A stretch of DNA of 62,028 nt from Paraburkholderia bryophila. GTDB taxonomy: Bacteria > Pseudomonadota > Gammaproteobacteria > Burkholderiales > Burkholderiaceae. The position numbers and the translations under genes are program-made. Shown one piece after another: positions 44,679 through 52,722 of this stretch (positions are counted from its first letter, which is position 1; every line of letters starts with the position of its first letter). The notes under the pieces were generated by a model that did no database searches, was not told where the DNA came from, and saw only the letters and a list, made by a program, of their open reading frames with translations. The stretch spans positions 1 to 62,028 of the forward strand of contig NZ_QLTK01000039.1 of the NCBI RefSeq assembly GCF_003269035.1, in the 5' to 3' direction.

Positions 44679-46190
44679 TCAGTGTCCCGGTGTGACCACT
44701 GCATGGCGAGCGTGCGTATGAACCGTCGCGCGATAACCCGTCACGCGATTGCGGCCCGCGTCTTTGGCTTCGTAAAGCGCCTCGTCGGCGGCATTGATCA
44801 GCGCGCGGCTCGTCGCGAAGGCGTGGCCGTGGGTCGTGGCGACGCCCACGCTTACCGTCAGCACATGATGCGAACTCGCCACATGGCGCAACTCGCGAGC
44901 GTGAATCGCGGCGCGGATCTTCTCGGCGATGTGCGCCGCGCCGGCCGCGTCGGTATCCGGCAGCAGCACCGCGAACTCTTCGCCGCCGTAACGCGCCGCC
45001 GTGTCGCCCGGGCGCCGCACGTTCTGCGAGATGCAGCGGGCGACGGTGACGAGCGCATCGTCGCCCGCCGAATGACCGTACAGATCGTTGAAGCCCTTGA
45101 AATTGTCGACGTCGATCAGCAGCATCGACAGCGCCCAGCCGTTGCGCTGCGCGCGGCGCCATTCCGCGTCGACCTCTTCCTCGAAGGTTCGACGGTTGTT
45201 CAGGCCGGTCAAGCCGTCGGTGCGCGCCAGCATGCGCAACTCTTCCTCGGCGGCGCGGCGATGCCGCAACTGCTGCGAAAACAGCAACGCCAGCGCGATG
45301 ATCGTCAGATCGAGCGCGGCGATCAGCGAACCGATGATCCACGCGCGCCGCCGCCATTCCACGTAGATGTCACGCGTGGACAGCGCGACGTCGAGGATCA
45401 GCGGATACATGTCGATATGGCGGAACGCGTACCAGCGCTCGACGCCGTCGATCGCCGCCGTGCCGAAGAAGTCGCCGCTCGGCTGGGTGAGAAAGCGCGA
45501 ATAGTTGGCGGTGCCGGCGAGGCCGATGCCGATGATCTTCGGATCGTAAGGACGCCGCATCAGCATCGTGCCGTCGCTCAGCATCAGCGCCATCGAGCCG
45601 CCGGCGCCGAGATTCATGCCGGCGAACAGGCTGCGGAAGTAAGTCAGGCGCATCGTGCCCACCACCACGCCGCCGAAGCTGCCGTCCGGCTTTGTAATCC
45701 GCCGGCTCAGCGCAATGCTGACTTCCTTGCCGGTCACCTTAGGTACGAACGGATGGCTGAGATAGAGGCCGACGTTGGGCGAATCGCACTGCACCTTGAA
45801 GTAGTCGCGATCGGCGAGATTGATCTTGCGCGGCGGCGAGGCTTGCGAATCGAAGCGGATGTTGCCCGCTTCGTCGACGACGAGCAGCGAGCCGAGGTCT
45901 TTGGCGCTGGCCGAGCCGTCGAACAGCACCATCTGCCGCAGGGCGGGATCCAGGTCCAGCACGCCGGGCTGCTTCAAACCGTCGATCACCGCGCGCAGCG
46001 ACAGATCGTAGATTTCCAGATTGCGCGACACGTCGCGCTCGATCAGCAGGGAAACGTTGAAGACGGAGTCCTGGGCGCGCCGCAGCGCGTCGTCGCGCAT
46101 TTGCGCCAGCACCCACACGGCGATCGCGAGTATCGCGCTGGCCAGCACGATACTGATCGCAATCACGATGTTCGGTCGGCGCGTCACCAT
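44679..46190 (-). CDS. Membrane diguanylate cyclase with PDC/Cache sensor domain
   Basis: A 503-residue inner-membrane protein. First helix about residues 8-30 (IVIAISIVLASAILAIAVWV), a periplasmic double-Cache sensor (FDGSASAKDLGSLLVVDEAGNIRFDS, DRDYFKVQCDSPNVGLYLSHPFV), second helix near 285-310, then a GGDEF domain with active-site GGEEF (402-406) and the product-inhibition I-site RPGD five residues before it. It should make c-di-GMP in response to a small ligand such as an amino acid or carboxylate. ATG 46190 is chosen because it leads into the first helix; the frame extends to 46673. Confidence 0.9.
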   Translation of the reverse strand: MVTRRPNIVIAISIVLASAILAIAVWVLAQMRDDALRRAQDSVFNVSLLIERDVSRNLEIYDLSLRAVIDGLKQPGVLDLDPALRQMVLFDGSASAKDLGSLLVVDEAGNIRFDSQASPPRKINLADRDYFKVQCDSPNVGLYLSHPFVPKVTGKEVSIALSRRITKPDGSFGGVVVGTMRLTYFRSLFAGMNLGAGGSMALMLSDGTMLMRRPYDPKIIGIGLAGTANYSRFLTQPSGDFFGTAAIDGVERWYAFRHIDMYPLILDVALSTRDIYVEWRRRAWIIGSLIAALDLTIIALALLFSQQLRHRRAAEEELRMLARTDGLTGLNNRRTFEEEVDAEWRRAQRNGWALSMLLIDVDNFKGFNDLYGHSAGDDALVTVARCISQNVRRPGDTAARYGGEEFAVLLPDTDAAGAAHIAEKIRAAIHARELRHVASSHHVLTVSVGVATTHGHAFATSRALINAADEALYEAKDAGRNRVTGYRATVHTHARHAVVTPGH

Positions 46191-46345
46191 GGCAGATTCG
46201 TTCAAGCAGGCGCTGAACCACGCGCGTGAAGAAGGAGGCCGCGTCCGCAATAGCGCGTCCCGTTTGCCCGTAGGGTACCAGACGCGGCAATCCGTCAAAC
46301 GGTTGAATAGATGGCTTTTTCCGGGCTTGAACGAAAATTGGGGCG

Positions 46346-47047
46346 CTAGCCGGCGTGCAGATCGAGCGCGGCGGCGGACGCCGGGCGGCTGAGCGCGCGA
46401 ATGTCGATTGTTTCGAGCACCGCCTTCGGGGCGCCGTGGCGCGCGACCGTCAGCATCGCCAGACCGATGTCTTCGGTACTGAGCACGTAGTTGGGCAGCA
46501 GTGCGCGCAGCATCGGCAGAATGGGTTTGGCGAGCGCGTAGAACAACCGGTATGAACGCGTTTTCGAGCGGATGCCGTGAAGCGGCTCGATCACGCCGGG
46601 GCGGAACAGGTAGACGGCTTTGAACGGCAGCTGCCGTAGCGCGTTCTCGGTACGGCCCTTGACGCGCGCCCACATGCTGCGGCCGCGCTCGGTGCTGTCG
46701 GTGCTCGCGCCGGACACGTAGACGAAGGTCATGCGCGGGTTGAGACGCGCGAGCGTGCGTGCCGCCGCCAGCGTCAGGTCATAGGTGAGGCGCGTATAGT
46801 CCGCCTCCTGCATGCCCGCAGACGACACGCCGAGGCAGAAGAAACACGCGTCGAAACCGGTGAGCTGGGTTTCCAGCGCGCCGTAGTCCATCAGGTCCGG
46901 CTGGATCACCTCCACGAGGCGCGGATCGAGCTGGCCGCTGCGCGTGCGGCCGATCGTCTGGACCACCTCGACATCCGGTGCGCGCAGGCATTCGCGCAAC
47001 ACGCCCTGGCCGACCATGCCGGTCGCGCCGAAAATCAGAACCTTCAT
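46346..47047 (-). CDS. NAD(P)-binding Rossmann-fold oxidoreductase (HTATIP2/YbjT-like)
   Basis: A 233-residue atypical SDR. It opens with the nucleotide motif KVLIFGATGMVGQGVLREC, followed by FFCLGVSSAGMQEADYTRLTYDLT, FVYVSGASTDSTERGRSMWARVKGRTENAL and VYLFRPGVIEPLHGIRSKT, as in the HTATIP2-like group that lacks a clear YxxxK catalytic pair. ATG 47047 overlaps the upstream SDR stop as ATGA, so the pair is translationally coupled. Function is not known. Confidence 0.82.
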   Translation of the reverse strand: MKVLIFGATGMVGQGVLRECLRAPDVEVVQTIGRTRSGQLDPRLVEVIQPDLMDYGALETQLTGFDACFFCLGVSSAGMQEADYTRLTYDLTLAAARTLARLNPRMTFVYVSGASTDSTERGRSMWARVKGRTENALRQLPFKAVYLFRPGVIEPLHGIRSKTRSYRLFYALAKPILPMLRALLPNYVLSTEDIGLAMLTVARHGAPKAVLETIDIRALSRPASAAALDLHAG

Positions 47048-47994
47048 GATGCATGCTCCATGGTCGCGCGAGGCCAGCGCGCGTGGGTGAGTGCTTCGGA
47101 GACCGCCCACAGGCGCGCGGCAATCGCCTTGTCTTGCGCGAGACGGGAAATGCGCGCTTCACCCGGCGGCCCTTTCAGTTCGAACAGGCCGGTCGGTCCG
47201 TAGTAACCGGCGGGTTCGGCGTTGGGCGACGTCGCGGCGAACAGCGTCGGCAATGCGCCGTCCGCGGCCGATTGGCTCGCGAGCGGCTCGAAGGTCATGC
47301 GGTTGATCGACTGCAGCAACGTGTCGGCGCCCGGACCGTTGGCGATCAGGTCGGTGCGCGCGTAGCCGGGATGCGCGGCATTGCTCAGCAGTCCCCAGCC
47401 GTTGGCGTCGCTGCGGCGTTGCAGTTCGAGCGCGAACATCAGCATCGCCAGTTTCGACTGGGCGTAAGCGGGCCACGGCTTGTAGCCGTGCTGCCATTGC
47501 AGGTCGTCGAAATGAATCGCGGCGCCGATCTTGTGTGCGCCGCTGCTCAGATTGACCACGCGCGGCTCGCGTCCTGCGCGCAGCAGCGGCAGCAGGCGTT
47601 CGGTCAGCGCGAAGTGACCGAGGTAGTTGGTGCCGAATTGCAGTTCGAAGCCGTCCGAGGTGGTTTGCCGCGTGGGCGGCGTCATTACGCCTGCGTTGTT
47701 GATCAATAGATCGAGCGACGCGTGCGCGGACGCGAATTGGTCGGCGAACTGGCGCACGGACGCGAGGCTCGCCAGATCGAGATGCGTATAGCGGATCGAC
47801 GCGGCGGGATGTTGCGCGCGAATCTTTTCAAGCGCGGCTTGCCCTTTTTGCGCGTTGCGTCCGGTCAGCACGACATCGGCGCCCGCGCCGGCCAGCGCCA
47901 GCGCCGTTTCGAAACCGAGGCCGCCGGTCGCGCCGGTGATTACCGCGAGGCGGCCGGTCTGCTGGGGAATGTCCGCAGTGGTCCAGTTGGGCAT
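47044..47994 (-). CDS. Short-chain dehydrogenase/reductase
   Basis: A 316-residue classical-extended SDR similar to retinol-dehydrogenase/protochlorophyllide-reductase-like enzymes: AVITGATGGLGFETALALAGAGA (cofactor motif), LDLLINNAGVMTPP, NLSSGAHKIG (Ser) and the catalytic YAQSK (Tyr-x3-Lys), with AHPGYARTDL after it. ATG 47994 is preferred to 48009 because GAGG lies between them at a suitable distance. Paired with the downstream Rossmann gene by ATGA overlap. Confidence 0.88.
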   Translation of the reverse strand: MPNWTTADIPQQTGRLAVITGATGGLGFETALALAGAGADVVLTGRNAQKGQAALEKIRAQHPAASIRYTHLDLASLASVRQFADQFASAHASLDLLINNAGVMTPPTRQTTSDGFELQFGTNYLGHFALTERLLPLLRAGREPRVVNLSSGAHKIGAAIHFDDLQWQHGYKPWPAYAQSKLAMLMFALELQRRSDANGWGLLSNAAHPGYARTDLIANGPGADTLLQSINRMTFEPLASQSAADGALPTLFAATSPNAEPAGYYGPTGLFELKGPPGEARISRLAQDKAIAARLWAVSEALTHARWPRATMEHAS

Positions 47995-48126
47995 GTAACG
48001 TGTCCTCATTTGTGCGGCGCCGGTTGCGCGCCGCGGTGGCGATTGCTGCGATAAGCGCTCAGGCTTGTGTCGGTGCGCCGGGCGTGACGCTGGCGCTCAG
48101 GCTTGCACGCTTGTCACGCCAGACGC

Positions 48127-49002
48127 TCAAGCTTTCGCCGCTACGGCCGGAAACGCGGGCAGTTGCGCCGGTGCGGAGAAATCCGTCGACAGACTGACGG
48201 CGCGCCAGGCTTCGGCGTTCGCCGCGCGCGCCTTGTCGCCCTCACCGCAGTAGTGCAACGCATCGCTACCCAGCAACAGATGCGCCGGCAATACGTCGTG
48301 ATAGGCGAGCTTCAGCACGACTTGCGCCACCTTCGCCGGATCGCTGGCTTCGCGACCGATGTACTGCTTCAGCATTTCAACGACCGCGCCAACCGACGGC
48401 TCATAGTCCGGCAGCAACGCGGGCGTCGCGCCGGACGCCTCGTTGCCCCACTCCGTTTTCATGCCACCCGGCTCGAGCGCGGTGACGTGGACGCCGAACG
48501 GCGCGAGCTCCTGGCTCAGCACTTCGGTGAACCCGCCGACCGCCCACTTCGCCGCCTGATACGCTCCGAGCCCCGCGATCCCGACACGTCCGCCGACCGA
48601 CGAAATCTGGATGATGTGCCCCGCGCGCTGCTGTCTCAGCACCGGCAACGCGGCACGTGTCACGTTGACCACACCGTAGAAATTCGTGTCGATCTGCGCG
48701 CGGAAATCGTCCTCGCTGGTTTGCTCGAATGGCACCAGATGACCGAAACCCGCATTGTTGACCACCACGTCGAGGCGGCCGTATGCGTAGACGGCGCTCT
48801 GCACCGCAGCGTGCGCCGCCGCCGGATCGGTGACGTCCAACGCGATCGCGCGAACCTGCTCGCCGTAGCGCGCCACCAGATCCTGCAGACGGCCCGGATC
48901 GCGCGCCGTGGCCACGACTCGCTCGCCCGCTTGCAACGCGGCGTCGACGATCTCGCGCCCAAGGCCGCGAGCACTTCCCGTTACCAACCAGACTTTCGAC
49001 AT
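48127..49002 (-). CDS. Short-chain dehydrogenase/reductase under TetR control
   Basis: A 291-residue SDR: WLVTGSARGLGREIVDAAL (TGxxxGxG), LDVVVNNAGFGHLVPFEQ, ISSVGGRVGIAGLGAYQAAKWAVGGF with the Tyr-x3-Lys pair, and ALEPGGMKTEWG. AAGGAG lies nine bases before ATG 49002. The gene follows the TetR regulator on the same strand, and a 14-base motif in the 56-base gap between them (49030-49043) recurs upstream of the regulator, so it is very likely a target of that repressor. Confidence 0.9.
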   Translation of the reverse strand: MSKVWLVTGSARGLGREIVDAALQAGERVVATARDPGRLQDLVARYGEQVRAIALDVTDPAAAHAAVQSAVYAYGRLDVVVNNAGFGHLVPFEQTSEDDFRAQIDTNFYGVVNVTRAALPVLRQQRAGHIIQISSVGGRVGIAGLGAYQAAKWAVGGFTEVLSQELAPFGVHVTALEPGGMKTEWGNEASGATPALLPDYEPSVGAVVEMLKQYIGREASDPAKVAQVVLKLAYHDVLPAHLLLGSDALHYCGEGDKARAANAEAWRAVSLSTDFSAPAQLPAFPAVAAKA

Positions 49003-49023
49003 GATGCGCTCCTTCGAGTTAAA

Positions 49024-49043
49024 TGAGCAAGCAATCACTCATT
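49024..49043. promoter_or_regulatory. TetR-type operator, copy 1 (before the SDR gene)
   Basis: An imperfect palindrome TGAGCAAGCAATCACTCA (49024-49041) between the TetR stop and the SDR start. Its right part, AGCAATCACTCATT (49030-49043), is the exact reverse complement of the 14 bases at 49659-49672. Confidence 0.65.
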
Positions 49044-49058
49044 AATAAGACAAAAAAA

Positions 49059-49631
49059 TTAGCGTTTAGCGATCGCGTTCCAGAACGCGTCAAAGCCAGC
49101 CGCCCGATAGCGCGCGGCCTGATCCGGTTCCCGCGCGATGAAATCCATGGTGGTTTCCGCGAGCGCGCTCATGATCGCCGACTGGAACGCCGGCGGATGA
49201 TCGTGCAACACGCCGCTCGCCACGCTCGCCTTGATCATGCCGTTGATGTCGGCAAACGACTGCATGCCGGTGGCCCGCGTAGGCTCGGTGAGCCGCTCGG
49301 ACACGCTGAGTTGCGCCATGGCGCGGCGCTTTTGCGGCTGCGCGACGCCCCAGTCGACGAACTGATTCCACACGTGCTGCACACGTTCCTTCACGCTCGC
49401 GTGTTGTGGATACGTGGTCATCATCACTTCGCGCAGTTCAGCCTTGATGTCGAGGTACAACGCGTTCAGCAACGCGTCTTTACTGTCGAAGTACGTGAAC
49501 AGCGTGCCTTCCGCGACGCCCGCGAGCTTCGCGATCCGCGCGGTCGGCGCGCCCAGTCCCTGCTCCGCGATCACCGTGGCGGCGGCAGCAAGGATGGCGT
49601 TGCGTTTGTCTTCGCTTTTGGGACGGGCCAT
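49059..49631 (-). CDS. TetR/AcrR-family transcriptional regulator
   Basis: A 190-residue repressor with helix-turn-helix in MARPKSEDKRNAILAAAATV and on through GAPTARIAKLAGVAEGTLFTYFDSKDALLNALY, then an all-helical ligand-binding domain. ATG 49631 (MARPKSED) is chosen over 49649 because it begins the conserved N-terminus. Matching 14-base motifs stand before this gene and before the SDR gene downstream, so it probably represses both. Confidence 0.9.
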   Translation of the reverse strand: MARPKSEDKRNAILAAAATVIAEQGLGAPTARIAKLAGVAEGTLFTYFDSKDALLNALYLDIKAELREVMMTTYPQHASVKERVQHVWNQFVDWGVAQPQKRRAMAQLSVSERLTEPTRATGMQSFADINGMIKASVASGVLHDHPPAFQSAIMSALAETTMDFIAREPDQAARYRAAGFDAFWNAIAKR

Positions 49632-49658
49632 GCTGATTCGATCCGGCAAATTTCAATA

Positions 49659-49680
49659 AATGAGTGATTGCTCAATCATA
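49659..49680. promoter_or_regulatory. TetR-type operator, copy 2 (before the TetR gene)
   Basis: AATGAGTGATTGCT (49659-49672) followed by CAATCATA, containing the dyad TGAGTGATTGCTCA (49661-49674), 28 bases before the TetR ATG. It matches copy 1 exactly over 14 bases in opposite orientation. Confidence 0.65.
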
Positions 49681-49882
49681 ACGACGAACCAGCGCCTGTT
49701 CAAGCCGTTTTTTGGATTTCGCTTTTTTTGAATGGACCGTAAGCGTGCCGCCGCCCGCTTACGCCGACATCAAACCTCATTCCAATGTTGTCACCGAGTG
49801 CTTAAATTTACTCATCTCATGAGGAAATTACGGCTTCTTCGCTCATCGCGTGCAAGCTTATAGAGACATACCCGATACCCCT

Positions 49883-49909
49883 TAAGTCCACGAGCCTCTA
49901 TTCCGATAT
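49883..49909 (+). promoter_or_regulatory. Candidate sigma-28 (FliA) promoter for the chemoreceptor
   Basis: TAAG (49883-49886), a 15-base spacer and TCCGATAT (49902-49909) match the flagellar sigma-28 form TAAA-N15-GCCGATAA at three of four and six of eight positions. The GTG start of the chemoreceptor lies 143 bases downstream. Around it, 49632-50051 holds no gene I can support. Confidence 0.5.
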
Positions 49910-50051
49910 CCGGTAAATGGGATACCCATTTTGGGGAAATCAACCGCGCAGGGCCGATTTGCAGTTGAAGTGGCCACATAGACGCTCCCATGCCCGGACC
50001 TGAGAGTCCATTGCGAACGCTTTCTAACGTTTCGTTTTTGGAGAAACAATC

Positions 50052-51797
50052 GTGACACTTCAGCATCTGTCTATCAAAGCCAAACTGATTGCCGGTTTCG
50101 GCATGCTATCCGTCATCGTCGTCGCGGTTTCCGGCCTGTCGCTCAAGGCTTTGAGCGATTCGACCGATGGCTTTACCGACTTTGTCCACGGTATCAACGC
50201 GCGCGCGGACATGGCCGTGCAGGTACGCACCGCGGTCGACCGGCGCGCCATTGCCGCGCGCAATCTGGTGCTCGTCACCAAACCTCAGGATTTCGAAATA
50301 GAGAAGGCCGACGTGATGCGCGCGCATGAAGACGTGCAGAGCGACCTGAAAAAACTCAACGACATGATCGCGAGCGCGTCCGACAGCTCGGACAAAGCGC
50401 GCAGCCTCGTCGCCGAAATCAACCGCGTGGAGGCCTTGTATGGTCCGGTCGCCACCGACATCGTCAACCTCGCGCTGACCAACAAGCGCGACGAAGCCAT
50501 TGTCAAGATGGACGACCAATGCCGCCCGCTGCTCGCCGCGCTGATCCGCTCGACCGACGCGTACGCCGGGTACACGCGTAGCCGTCAGGAACAGCGGATC
50601 AACGATTACGCGGCGCACTACGTGAGCCAGCGCAATCTGTTGATGGCGATCTGCCTGATCGCGCTGGCTCTCGCGTTCGGCGCCTGCGTGATGATCACGC
50701 GCGCGGTAACCGGCCCGTTGCGTTTTGCGATCGACGTGGCGCGCACGGTGTCGGAAGGCGATCTGCGCACGCGCATTACCGTCGAGGGCAGCGACGAAAC
50801 CAGCAAGTTGCTGGGCGCGCTGCGCGAGATGAATGAACGCCTGACGGCGATCGTCGGACGCGTGCGCGACAGCAGCGTCAGCATTGCCGGCGCGGCGCGG
50901 CAAATCGCGGCGGGCAACATGGATCTGAGCCAGCGCACCGAACAGCAGGCCGCGTCGCTGCAGGAAACGGCGTCCAGCATGGAAGAGCTGACTTCGACGG
51001 TGAAGCAGAACGCCGACAACGCGCAGCAAGGCAGCACGTTGGCCGCGAATGCTTCGGCGGTGGCGCAGAAGGGCAGCACGGTGGTCGGCCAGGTGGTGAG
51101 CACGATGCACGACATCAGCGATAGCTCGACGAAGATCGCGGACATCACCGGCATCATCGAAGGGATTGCATTTCAGACCAATATTCTGGCGCTGAACGCG
51201 GCGGTTGAAGCGGCGCGTGCTGGTGAGCAAGGCCGCGGTTTCGCGGTGGTGGCGAGCGAAGTGAGAAGTCTCGCGCAACGTTCGTCGAGCGCGGCGAAGG
51301 AGATCAAGGATCTGATCGCCAACTCGGTGGAGAAGATTCGCGATGGGTCCGCGCTGGCGGGCGAAGCGGGCAAGACAATGACTGAAGTTACGCAGGCGGT
51401 CGCGCAGGTGACGGACATCATGGCGGAGATCGCGGCGGCGTCGACGGAGCAAAGCCGTGGCATCGAGCAGGTCAATCTGGCGATTACGCAGATGGACAAC
51501 GTGACGCAGCAGAATGCGGCGCTGGTGGAAGAAGCGGCGGCGGCTTCAAAGTCGATGGAAGATCAGGGAAAGCAGTTGAATGAGGTGGTGGCGTTTTTTC
51601 GGATTGTGAATGGGGAGGGAGGGCATGTTTTGCGTTCGACTTCGACTTCGACTTCGACTTTGCCTTCGCATGAAGAAGCACCACGGCGCGCGGTGACGGC
51701 GCAACCGGTGCGTCGGGTTGTGCATGCGCGCACTGCGCCGGTGGTCGCGTTGGCCGGCGCCGGCGCCAATGGCGAGGATGGCTGGGATAAGTTCTGA
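50052..51797 (+). CDS. Methyl-accepting chemotaxis protein with C-terminal CheR-tether-like end
   Basis: A 581-residue chemoreceptor: first membrane helix about 11-31, a four-helix-bundle-type periplasmic sensor, second helix LLMAICLIALALAFGACVMI near 200-220, HAMP, and an MA domain with the tip IEGIAFQTNILALNAAVEAARAGEQGRGFAVVASEVRS. After the signalling domain comes an Ala/Val/Pro-rich linker with an STSTSTST stretch encoded by four TTCGAC units (51635-51658), and the protein ends DGWDKF, which fits the xWxxF pentapeptide that tethers CheR/CheB. GTG 50052 has GGAGAAA upstream. A sigma-28-like promoter lies at 49883. Confidence 0.92.
   Translation: MTLQHLSIKAKLIAGFGMLSVIVVAVSGLSLKALSDSTDGFTDFVHGINARADMAVQVRTAVDRRAIAARNLVLVTKPQDFEIEKADVMRAHEDVQSDLKKLNDMIASASDSSDKARSLVAEINRVEALYGPVATDIVNLALTNKRDEAIVKMDDQCRPLLAALIRSTDAYAGYTRSRQEQRINDYAAHYVSQRNLLMAICLIALALAFGACVMITRAVTGPLRFAIDVARTVSEGDLRTRITVEGSDETSKLLGALREMNERLTAIVGRVRDSSVSIAGAARQIAAGNMDLSQRTEQQAASLQETASSMEELTSTVKQNADNAQQGSTLAANASAVAQKGSTVVGQVVSTMHDISDSSTKIADITGIIEGIAFQTNILALNAAVEAARAGEQGRGFAVVASEVRSLAQRSSSAAKEIKDLIANSVEKIRDGSALAGEAGKTMTEVTQAVAQVTDIMAEIAAASTEQSRGIEQVNLAITQMDNVTQQNAALVEEAAAASKSMEDQGKQLNEVVAFFRIVNGEGGHVLRSTSTSTSTLPSHEEAPRRAVTAQPVRRVVHARTAPVVALAGAGANGEDGWDKF
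51635..51658 (+). repeat. TTCGAC hexanucleotide repeat, four units
   Basis: Four exact TTCGAC copies in tandem inside the chemoreceptor gene, in the linker between the signalling domain and the C-terminal pentapeptide. Gain or loss of a unit would add or remove Ser-Thr without changing the frame. Confidence 0.9.
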
Positions 51798-52017
51798 TCG
51801 TGAGCGCCGTTGTGCTTCGCGTCGCGCCGTGCCTCGCTGGAATCGCGTCGGTATAGCGGATCGCCGCCGCGCAACTGCGGTTTCGACAGGATCGACGAGC
51901 GAACCCGCCTCGCCAGCCTACGGCGACGGCGCAGGCGGTTCGTCGACGGCAACGCTCGGGCCTTGTACGCGGTCAGGTGCCGAATAACCCGTCCGTTGAC
52001 GTCGCCAGCCGCAACGT

Positions 52018-52079
52018 GGCATGATATTTTGTACGGCGTTCAATTTTAAACGTCGTTTACTTTTACAAAATATCATGCC
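52018..52079. promoter_or_regulatory. Nested inverted repeats around the TetR gene start
   Basis: Outer arms GGCATGATATTTTGTA (52018-52033) and TACAAAATATCATGCC (52064-52079) are a perfect 16-bp inverted repeat with a 30-base spacer. Inside it, TAAACGTCGTTTA (52047-52059) is a perfect 13-bp palindrome of TetR-operator form. The right outer arm contains the ATG of the TetR gene (52075). Confidence 0.75.
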
Positions 52080-52722
52080 CGATCCCGACCTTGCAGGCCG
52101 ACGCGCGCGAAAGCAGATCCGGACACAAGCGCTGCTGGCGGAAACCGCTATCAGTCTGTTCGAAGCGCACGGCTTCGATGCTGTGACGATGGAACAGATC
52201 GCAGCCCGGGCGGATGTCGCAAAGGGAACCCTTTACAACCATTTCGCAACCAAAGAAGCTGTTCTGGCGCATTGGATTCACGCGCAACTGGAGGCGGACC
52301 TGGTCCGACTGCAACCACGCATAGCCCGTCAGATTGCTTTCGTGCCGGCGTTGTCCGTGCTGCTTGACGCGTCAGCGGCGTGGTGCGAGAAACACGGCAC
52401 GTTGCTGTTGCCGTATGTGCGGTTCCGCTTTCTCAGCCTGACGCCAGCGCCGGAACGCGACGACGACGCTCCGAAGGCCGATATGACCGACGGTTTTGCG
52501 TTGCTGATCGCCAAAGGCCAGGCCTCAGGCGAGTTGCGCGACGATCTCCCCGCGGCTCATCTGGCCGCCCTCTTCCATCACCTGTATCTCGGTGCGCTGA
52601 TGCGCTGGCTGACCTTGCCGGGACTCAAACTGAAACGCGAGTTCGCCGCGGTTACCGATCTGTTCGTCAACGGCGCGAGCAGGTCGACCATCTCGGCAGG
52701 CGGGAAGGCACGGAAGTCATGA
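52075..52722 (+). CDS. TetR-family transcriptional regulator
   Basis: A 215-residue regulator with N-terminal helix-turn-helix (RTQALLAETAISLFEAHGFDAVTMEQIAARADVAKGTLYNHFATKEAVLAHW) and a helical effector domain. ATG 52075 (MPDPDLAGRR) is the natural start but has no Shine-Dalgarno and lies in the arm of a long inverted repeat, so the message may be leaderless; an upstream in-frame ATG at 52021 lies in the other arm. Its stop overlaps the glycosyltransferase start as ATGA. It probably represses this two-gene operon through the 13-bp palindrome at 52047. Confidence 0.87.
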   Translation: MPDPDLAGRRARKQIRTQALLAETAISLFEAHGFDAVTMEQIAARADVAKGTLYNHFATKEAVLAHWIHAQLEADLVRLQPRIARQIAFVPALSVLLDASAAWCEKHGTLLLPYVRFRFLSLTPAPERDDDAPKADMTDGFALLIAKGQASGELRDDLPAAHLAALFHHLYLGALMRWLTLPGLKLKREFAAVTDLFVNGASRSTISAGGKARKS

